The notes under the pieces: model-generated
Seen by the model: only the letters and a program-made list of their open reading frames with translations
What the model was told of the DNA's origin: nothing
The model's database searches: none
Origin: an uncultured Eubacteriales bacterium
GTDB lineage: Bacteria; Bacillota; Clostridia; Peptostreptococcales; Anaerovoracaceae
Assembly (NCBI GenBank): GCA_900553025.1
Contig: USBT01000043.1
Coordinates: 1-9,097, forward strand
Reading direction: 5' to 3'
DNA: 9,097 nt
Program-made: the position numbers and the translations under genes
In this document: piece after piece, positions 1 to 4,713 of the stretch
Position numbering within the stretch: the stretch's first letter is position 1
Layout of the letters: each line of letters starts with the position of its first letter

Positions 1-1378
1 AAAACCTGCGTCTTTTTGACGATGCTGGTATTTCCAAACTTTCCCTATACTTTGCTATCGTCCTTCTCTTGACATCTATACCTCTATCGAGTAGCATTTC
101 AGATATTTTCTGGTCCGACAAAGGTTTCTTAGGATCTTCTTTATTGATAAATTCGCTAATAAATGACTTTATACTGTTTGAGGAAACGCCCTCATCACCG
201 CAGCCCACGCCGCTACAAAAGAAATACTTTAGTTCAAACAGTCCTTTTGGCGACAAAATATATTTCCCGTTCACTGCACGACTCACTGTAGATTCATGAA
301 TCTGAAGCATATCGGCTATATCGCTCAATGTGAGTGGCTTCATATATTTATCCCCATATATAAAGAAGTCTTTCTGCTTCTCAACAATTGTTTTTGCAAC
401 GTTATATATGGTGCTTTTTCTTTGCTCAATATTCTTGATTAGATTAATCGCCGAATTGAGTCTGTCTGAAAAATATTCAGAAACTTTTTCGTCGTCGATT
501 ACATCTTTTGCAAGCGTCTTATAATAAGAGCTTATCATCAATTTCGGGGTTGAATTGTTGTTTAAAATAAGCTTAAATGAGTCGCCAATAATTTCAAGCG
601 TCAAGTCCGGTATCACATATTTCACAGATTTTCCAGATGAAAATCTGCATCCAGGCTTTGGTTCAAGCGTTTTGATTATATCAAGCATCTCCTGAATTTC
701 TTCTGGAGTTTTCTTCATCTCTTTAGAGATATATGCAATCCTATTCGACCCCAAGTCATCCAAATAATTATTTACAAGATATTCAATGTCATCCGTCAAA
801 AGATTATTATGCTCAAGCTGAATCATAAGGCACTCCTTGAGATTCCTTGCGCCAACGCCAAAGGGTTCAAATCCTTGGATTACTTTAATTACTCTCTCAA
901 CTCTATCAGCTGGTACAGATAACACCTGAGAAATTTCATCCGTCGAAGACCTCAGGTAGCCATTATCATCAATATCATTTATTATATATTCCCCTATATG
1001 GTTTTCATCAATCGAAATATCCGCAAATGTCAACTGCTCAGATAAAAAATCGTAAAGTGTTATCTCTTTACTCACGTATTTCTCAAAACTAAAATCAGAA
1101 TCGTCATCTGGAGCATTCTCCCAAACCTTGAAGCTTTTCTCATAGTATGAGTCCTTCATCATTCTATTTGCAACTTCCTCATACATGGGCATTGCTTTTT
1201 CATTCGCAAACTCAAATTCAGAAGACGGCTCAATCATTGGATTTTCAAGAATCTCCTGCTCAACATACTCTCTGAGCTCCTGACTTGTATACTGCAAAAT
1301 CTGAATAGACTGAATTAATTCCGGTGTCATCACCAGTTTCTGAGTCTGTTGAAGTATTTGCTCATAACCAAGTCTCAA
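1..1378 (-). CDS. rpoN: RNA polymerase sigma-54 factor RpoN (SigL), 3' end cut by window edge
   Basis: Sigma-54 directs RNA polymerase to -24/-12 promoters and needs an AAA+ activator to open them. Reading the minus strand from a TTG at 1378 gives 459 residues with no stop before the edge. The start MRLGYEQILQQTQKL followed by MTPELIQSIQILQ is the glutamine-rich activator-interacting region I. An acidic stretch (about residues 50-110) and the core-binding domain follow. A helix-turn-helix lies near residues 349-372 (LSDIADMLQIHESTVSRAVN). The RpoN box KRRTIAKYRE is at 437-446 and reads the -24 element. The last visible residues, SSKRRRF, are close to the usual family end, so only a few residues are missing. 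The TTG is chosen because it gives the family N-terminus and has GGAAGGA nine bases upstream (1388-1394). An ATG at 1386-1388 is out of frame and stops after eight codons. No activator (bEBP) gene is visible nearby. Confidence 0.97.
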   Translation of the reverse strand, partial: MRLGYEQILQQTQKLVMTPELIQSIQILQYTSQELREYVEQEILENPMIEPSSEFEFANEKAMPMYEEVANRMMKDSYYEKSFKVWENAPDDDSDFSFEKYVSKEITLYDFLSEQLTFADISIDENHIGEYIINDIDDNGYLRSSTDEISQVLSVPADRVERVIKVIQGFEPFGVGARNLKECLMIQLEHNNLLTDDIEYLVNNYLDDLGSNRIAYISKEMKKTPEEIQEMLDIIKTLEPKPGCRFSSGKSVKYVIPDLTLEIIGDSFKLILNNNSTPKLMISSYYKTLAKDVIDDEKVSEYFSDRLNSAINLIKNIEQRKSTIYNVAKTIVEKQKDFFIYGDKYMKPLTLSDIADMLQIHESTVSRAVNGKYILSPKGLFELKYFFCSGVGCGDEGVSSNSIKSFISEFINKEDPKKPLSDQKISEMLLDRGIDVKRRTIAKYRESLEIPASSKRRRF

Positions 1379-1509
1379 AGCGTTGCATCCTTCCTAAGCA
1401 ATCCTGCTACTAGTCTACATTCTAATCAAGTGCGATTCTAACGACAAAATATCTGCATGCTAAAAGCTTAAAATTTCATGACAAAATGGCGCATGCCCAT
1501 TACGCAAAT

Positions 1510-1538
1510 ATTATACCACTTTTCATAATCAAATTCAA
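1510..1538 (-). promoter_or_regulatory. Predicted sigma-A-type promoter of rpoN
   Basis: On the minus strand there is a -35 TTGAAT (1533-1538), exactly 17 bp, then a perfect -10 TATAAT (1510-1515) preceded by TGG. Transcription would begin near 1503, leaving a leader of about 125 nt before the TTG start. This implies rpoN has its own promoter even though trmL lies upstream in the same direction. The leader begins with an imperfect inverted repeat around GCATGC (1485-1501). Nothing like a riboswitch was recognised in it. Confidence 0.75.
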
Positions 1539-1548
1539 TCTGGACAAT

Positions 1549-1625
1549 AGATTCGGAAACCATTCGGTAACTATTCGAAAACTATTCGGATGCTATTTAG
1601 ATATTATTCAGATACTATTTCAGTT
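1549..1625. repeat. Seven-unit 11-bp tandem repeat between trmL and rpoN promoter
   Basis: Seven consecutive 11-bp units start at 1549, 1560, 1571, 1582, 1593, 1604 and 1615 with no change in register. The plus-strand consensus is roughly CTATTCGGAWA (TWTCCGAATAG on the rpoN strand). The middle units 1571-1592 are closest to each other and the outer ones diverge. The last unit contains the trmL stop codon (1615-1617). The other end stops 10 bp before the rpoN -35 hexamer. The period is about one DNA helical turn, so each unit presents the same face. Function is unknown: it could be a cooperative protein-binding array or simply a decayed minisatellite. Confidence 0.85.
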
Positions 1626-2085
1626 CTGGGAAATCAAGCTGCCTGAGTGCCTCGAACAAAATAATATTAGCAGAATTAGCTAGATTCAAGCTCCTAAGGC
1701 GTGTATCTTCGCTCAGAGGTATACGTATGGCCATACTACTATTTTGTGCAATAAAATCTCGTGGAAGACCTGCGGTTTCTTTTCCAAATAGTATCATATC
1801 ATCATCCTCATATTCTACATCTGTATACCGCTGGCTACCTTTGGTCGTAGCTAGAAACATCCTTCTGTCTGCATTTTTCTCCAGGAACTCATCCAGATTT
1901 TCGTAAACGGTCAAATTTACATAAGGCCAATAGTCAAGCCCTGCCCTTCTTACCGCCTTTTCGTCTATATCAAATCCGAGTGGCTTAACAAGATGAAGAT
2001 GCGCACCTGTCGCCGCACAGGTTCTCGCAATATTTCCGGTATTCCCTGGAATTTCCGGTTCTACAAATACTATGTGAAGTGCCAA
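1615..2085 (-). CDS. trmL: tRNA (cytidine(34)-2'-O)-methyltransferase TrmL (SPOUT/SpoU family)
   Basis: This enzyme uses S-adenosylmethionine to methylate the ribose 2'-OH of the wobble nucleotide (C34 or cmnm5U34) in tRNA-Leu isoacceptors; it acts in the cytosol as a dimer. The 156-residue protein is the usual size for the minimal catalytic-domain-only members. SPOUT motif 1 is at residues 9-24 (EPEIPGNTGNIARTCA), with the catalytic-type Arg21. Motif 2 is at 99-108 (LFGKETAGLP) and motif 3 at 132-145 (SLNLANSANIILFE); together they form the trefoil-knot cofactor site. RAGLDYW at 47-53 is also typical. The start is TTG at 2085, with GGAGGAA six bases upstream (2092-2098). An ATG at 2090-2092 abuts the Shine-Dalgarno and is out of frame. 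Substrate assignment comes from family knowledge only. Confidence 0.94.
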   Translation of the reverse strand: MALHIVFVEPEIPGNTGNIARTCAATGAHLHLVKPLGFDIDEKAVRRAGLDYWPYVNLTVYENLDEFLEKNADRRMFLATTKGSQRYTDVEYEDDDMILFGKETAGLPRDFIAQNSSMAIRIPLSEDTRLRSLNLANSANIILFEALRQLDFPELK

Positions 2086-2124
2086 TTCTCATTCCTCCGA
2101 TTTATAATTCACTTAACTAATTAA

Positions 2125-2130
2125 ATTATA
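2125..2130 (-). promoter_or_regulatory. Predicted -10 element for trmL
   Basis: A perfect TATAAT on the minus strand lies about 40 bp upstream of the trmL TTG, giving a short leader of roughly 33 nt. The -35 region at 17-bp spacing (TTTAAT) is poor, so strength is uncertain. It points away from the hom promoter, making 2100-2268 a divergent control region. Confidence 0.5.
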
Positions 2131-2151
2131 TTGCAAAATTTCAGAAAATTA

Positions 2152-2180
2152 AAGACAAATTATTCAAAATGTTATATACT
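2152..2180 (+). promoter_or_regulatory. Predicted promoter of hom
   Basis: The -35 AAGACA (2152-2157), a 17-bp spacer and -10 TATACT (2175-2180) match the sigma-A consensus at 4/6 and 5/6. Initiation would fall near 2187, inside the palindrome that follows directly. The leader would be about 80 nt. Confidence 0.6.
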
Positions 2181-2182
2181 CA

Positions 2183-2205
2183 AACTTAAATATGATATTT
2201 AAGTT
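2183..2205. promoter_or_regulatory. Palindrome over the predicted hom transcription start (operator candidate)
   Basis: A perfect inverted repeat of AACTTAAATA and TATTTAAGTT is separated by three bases (TGA). It begins two bases after the -10 element and covers the predicted start site, a classic position for a repressor operator. Its right part can also pair downstream (TGATATTT 2193-2200 with AAATATCA 2209-2216, eight-base loop), so it may instead act in the RNA. I recognise no known regulator's motif in it. Confidence 0.6.
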
Positions 2206-2230
2206 CAGAAATATCAATTTATCACAGAAA

Positions 2231-2258
2231 GGAGAAAATCTCGGCATTCTCTGCCAGA
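2231..2258 (+). promoter_or_regulatory. Distant Shine-Dalgarno and hairpin in the hom leader
   Basis: The only good ribosome binding sequence before hom, AAAGGAG, ends at 2234, which is 34 bases before the ATG at 2269. Between them is a small hairpin: GGCA (2243-2246), loop TTCTC, TGCC (2252-2255), extendable by TCT/AGA with one bulged C (2239-2258). Folding would shorten the effective distance to about 14 bases. No in-frame ATG, GTG or TTG sits at normal spacing from the AAAGGAG. Confidence 0.45.
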
Positions 2259-2268
2259 TATATTAAAA

Positions 2269-3234
2269 ATGGAAAGTATTAAAATTGCATTTTTAGGTCA
2301 TGGTAATGTTGGCGGTGGGACGTGTCAAATACTTAAGAATAACGCAGACCTTATTTCTCAAAGGATTGGAAGAAAAATCGAGGTTACTCACATTCTTATT
2401 TCAGATACGAATAAGCCTAGGAATTGGCCTACCCTCGGTGCCAAACTCGTTACAGACTTTGACGATATTTTGAATTCCGATGTTGACATAATAATTGAAG
2501 CCCTTGGTGAAATCGAACCTGCTGCAACTTACATGAAGCGAGCTCTCGAACGCGGTAAACATGTTGTTACAGCCAACAAAGCAGCTCTAGCAGCAAAATA
2601 TCCATCTCTCATTGAGGCAGCAAAATCCTCAGGTGTTTCACTTCGTTTTGAGGCTTCTGTTGGCGGTGGAATCCCCGCACTATCAGCTATTTTGGGCAAT
2701 CTCCGCGGAAATAGATTTACTGAAATTTCGGGTATATTAAATGGCACCACAAACTATATTCTAACTAAGATGGCTTCAGAAAATCTTATGTATGAGGATG
2801 TCTTGAAGACTGCTCAGGAGCTTGGGTTTGCCGAAGCAGATCCTACTGCTGACGTTGAGGGTATCGATGCTGCGAACAAGCTTTCAATTCTGATGGCCAT
2901 CGGTTTTGATGAGTACATATCCCCAGAGTCAATTCCTCGCCTTGGAATCACAAAGGTTACCGCCAATGACATTGCGAAGGCATCTGCTGAAGGTAAGAAA
3001 ATAAAGCTGCTCGGAACCGCTAAGATTGATGATGGCGGTAAGCTTGAATATTTTGTGAAGCCCGTTGCAATAGACGCATCTCACCCTCTTTATAATGTTG
3101 ACAATGAATACAATGCGATTCTTGTCAGGGGCGACGCTGTTGAGGACGTGATGATGTACGGCAAGGGTGCAGGTCCCCTTCCTACTGGTAGTGCTGTGCT
3201 TGGAGATATCATTGATATAGCTGAAAGGCTATAG
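2269..3234 (+). CDS. hom: Homoserine dehydrogenase, short form lacking the ACT domain
   Basis: This enzyme reduces aspartate 4-semialdehyde to homoserine with NAD(P)H, the branch step to threonine, methionine and isoleucine. The N-terminal Rossmann fold shows GHGNVG at residues 10-15. TANK at 101-104 holds the conserved cofactor-side lysine. The catalytic domain has the full family signature at 182-204 (AQELGFAEADP then DVEGIDAANK), including Asp200 and Lys204, the pair placed at hydride/proton transfer in characterised enzymes. GKGAGPLPTGSAV at 298-310 closes the domain. At 321 residues it ends there; common bacterial forms of about 430 residues add a C-terminal ACT domain for threonine feedback. 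The DNA after the stop shows no ACT remnant. The ATG at 2269 fits the family N-terminus but lacks a nearby ribosome binding site. No thrC, thrB or aspartokinase gene is adjacent. Confidence 0.94.
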   Translation: MESIKIAFLGHGNVGGGTCQILKNNADLISQRIGRKIEVTHILISDTNKPRNWPTLGAKLVTDFDDILNSDVDIIIEALGEIEPAATYMKRALERGKHVVTANKAALAAKYPSLIEAAKSSGVSLRFEASVGGGIPALSAILGNLRGNRFTEISGILNGTTNYILTKMASENLMYEDVLKTAQELGFAEADPTADVEGIDAANKLSILMAIGFDEYISPESIPRLGITKVTANDIAKASAEGKKIKLLGTAKIDDGGKLEYFVKPVAIDASHPLYNVDNEYNAILVRGDAVEDVMMYGKGAGPLPTGSAVLGDIIDIAERL

Positions 3235-3288
3235 GTAGAATTTTATTTTATATGTTTAATTGTAATGTTTTAATTTTAAGATCGTAGC

Positions 3289-3318
3289 TTAACATCGTTA
3301 ACTTCTGATTCGTATATT
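3289..3318 (+). promoter_or_regulatory. Candidate promoter for the SEC-C protein gene
   Basis: The -35 TTAACA (3289-3294), an 18-bp spacer and -10 TATATT (3313-3318) are each one base off consensus. The -35 lies in a short inverted repeat, TTAAC-ATC-GTTAA (3289-3301). No terminator separates hom from this point, so read-through from hom is also possible. Confidence 0.45.
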
Positions 3319-3348
3319 ATAAATATTTGAAAGGTTGGATTTTGAAAA

Positions 3349-3852
3349 ATGAGTTTATGCAAAGAATGGAAAAAATTGATTGAGAGTCAAACTGAAGAAA
3401 GTTATCCTAAATTCTGGGAGGAGTATTCAGATGCTGAGATTAAGATTTATTCGGATATATTGGCAAACAAAGACACCGTAATTTCTGGAACGTTTGATGA
3501 GCTTCAAAAGAAATACGATGTTCGTGATGTTATGCTTATGGGATTCCTAGATGGAGTAAATACGTCGCTTAAAGGCGATGAGCTTGACCTTGATTCCATT
3601 GTCCCTGAGTCAGATATTAAGCTTGACATAGATTTTGAAAAATTATTTTTTAATATGCTTGATGCCGATGCTGACCACCTATTCAGCCTAGATGAGTGGA
3701 ATGATGTACTTAGCGAGGATGACAGGCGTAGAATCTACAAGGACTATAAGCGTTCTAAGATTGTTCATGTTGAGAAAAAGCCTGGCAGGAATGATCCATG
3801 CCCATGTGGCAGCGGCAAGAAATACAAAAAATGCTGTGGAAGAAATGCATAA
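3349..3852 (+). CDS. SEC-C motif (zinc-binding) protein of unknown function
   Basis: The 167-residue acidic, probably cytosolic protein has no signal peptide or membrane segment. The C-terminus is a canonical SEC-C motif: GRNDP at 146-150, then CPCGSGKKYKKCC at 151-163. It has the metal ligands Cys151, Cys153, Cys162 and Cys163 (C-x-C-x8-C-C) and the basic GSGKKYKK segment. SEC-C motifs occur at the C-terminus of SecA, where they bind zinc and contact SecB or ribosomes, and in many small uncharacterised proteins. Residues 1-140 are mostly helical-looking and rich in Asp and Glu; I recognise no named family there. The ribosome binding site is weak (GGA nine bases, or GAAAGG 14 bases, before the ATG). 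The stop codon lies inside the first unit of a tandem repeat, and the frame stays open for 23 codons after it. Confidence 0.85.
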   Translation: MSLCKEWKKLIESQTEESYPKFWEEYSDAEIKIYSDILANKDTVISGTFDELQKKYDVRDVMLMGFLDGVNTSLKGDELDLDSIVPESDIKLDIDFEKLFFNMLDADADHLFSLDEWNDVLSEDDRRRIYKDYKRSKIVHVEKKPGRNDPCPCGSGKKYKKCCGRNA

Positions 3853-3922
3853 ATACTACGCAAAAAATGTGTGAATGCTGCGAAAAAATGCATGAATACT
3901 ACGCAAGAAATGTGTGAATACT
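3845..3922. repeat. Four-unit ~22-bp tandem repeat at the SEC-C gene 3' end
   Basis: Units start at 3845, 3867, 3888 and 3910 (lengths 22, 21 and 22; the fourth is cut short by the terminator). The consensus is about ATGYRTGAATACTACGCAA followed by A/G-rich bases. Units 1 and 3 (ATGCAT) resemble each other, as do units 2 and 4 (ATGTGTGAAT), suggesting duplication of a 43-bp pair. The first unit spans the SEC-C stop codon at 3850-3852. The gene's own tail (3825-3849) resembles the repeat, so the array may have grown from it. Confidence 0.85.
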
Positions 3923-3948
3923 AAAAAGGACCAGCATGGTCCTTTTTT
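3923..3948. terminator. Bidirectional rho-independent terminator between SEC-C gene and nth
   Basis: A perfect 11-bp stem (AAAAAGGACCA, 3923-3933, with TGGTCCTTTTT, 3937-3947) has a three-base GCA loop and a T-run on each strand. It sits between convergent units and can end hom/SEC-C transcription rightward and clpB-nth transcription leftward. Confidence 0.93.
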
Positions 3949-4011
3949 AATACTCAAACTTTTATCAACTCTTTTTGTCCTATAAGCCTCAACTTAGCCT
4001 TACTTTAGACT

Positions 4012-4638
4012 TTACATATTCTTCTCGCAAAATTCATTAATGCAGCACTGCTCACATTTTGGATTTCTGGCAGTACAACACCGTCTGCCATGAAAAATCA
4101 GACTGTGATGCGTCCTTGACCACCTCTCTTCTGCCACTCTCTTCATCAGCGAAAGCTCTGTGGAAAGCACATCCTTCGCTTTGACAAGTCCAATTCTATT
4201 TGAAACCCTGAAAACATGAGTATCAACGGCAATTCTCTGCTCCCCAAAGCCTACAGACAAAACAACATTTGCTGTTTTACGCCCTACCCCAGGAAGAGAT
4301 ACGAGTGCATCATAATCATGCGGAACGGAGCCACCATACTTTTCACATAACTGTTCTGTTAGATTAATTATATTGCGTGCCTTAGTCCTGTACATTCCAA
4401 TCGATTTCAGCACCATTTCAACTTCCTCATGCCTTGCATTGGACAAAGCCTCCGGTGTCGGATATGCCTCAAACAACGCAGGCGTAACCTTATTCACGCT
4501 GACATCCGTGGTCTGTGCAGACAAAACAACGGCAACCAAAAGCTGGTATATATTTTTGTGATCTAGTGCGCATTCCGCGTCTGGATACTCTTTTTCAAGA
4601 GCATCCAAAACCGCGGTAATTTCATTCTTTTTTAGCAT
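4012..4638 (-). CDS. nth: Endonuclease III (DNA glycosylase / AP lyase)
   Basis: Base excision repair enzyme that removes oxidised pyrimidines such as thymine glycol and cleaves the abasic site by beta-elimination. The 208-residue length is typical. The helix-hairpin-helix LPGVGRKTANVVLS (115-128) carries the Schiff-base lysine Lys121. The catalytic aspartate is Asp139 in VDTHVFRVSNRIGL. The [4Fe-4S] loop is complete: Cys188-x6-Cys195-x2-Cys198-x5-Cys204. Two further cysteines, 187 and 199, sit next to cluster ligands. GAAAGG lies five bases before the ATG (4644-4649). It begins 75 bases after clpB on the same strand. I see neither a terminator nor a convincing promoter in that gap, so co-transcription with clpB is likely. 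Confidence 0.97.
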   Translation of the reverse strand: MLKKNEITAVLDALEKEYPDAECALDHKNIYQLLVAVVLSAQTTDVSVNKVTPALFEAYPTPEALSNARHEEVEMVLKSIGMYRTKARNIINLTEQLCEKYGGSVPHDYDALVSLPGVGRKTANVVLSVGFGEQRIAVDTHVFRVSNRIGLVKAKDVLSTELSLMKRVAEERWSRTHHSLIFHGRRCCTARNPKCEQCCINEFCEKNM

Positions 4639-4713
4639 AAAAACCTTTCAATTTTGCTTTGGCAATCTTGCAACTGTATTAGCATTAGCGTTGCCATGGT
4701 AATTCTAATATTA

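Noticed and set aside
1545..1625. 11-bp array as a CRISPR-like repeat
   Set aside because: Units are contiguous with no spacers, far too short, and no cas gene is present.
1486..1683. 65-residue plus-strand open frame
   Set aside because: It spans the rpoN promoter, the 11-bp repeat and the antisense end of trmL, has no ribosome binding site and resembles no family.
2064..2085. TTGGCAC at the trmL start as a sigma-54 -24 element
   Set aside because: No GC doublet occurs at the required -12 spacing, and the bases are coding sequence for the TrmL N-terminus.
3692..3874. 60-residue overlapping frame ending in the repeat
   Set aside because: It is an alternate frame of the SEC-C gene without a ribosome binding site; the SEC-C motif proves the other frame.
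3949..4011. Short gap after the bidirectional terminator
   Set aside because: It contains only minor AGCCT/CTTA repeats, too weak to call a feature.
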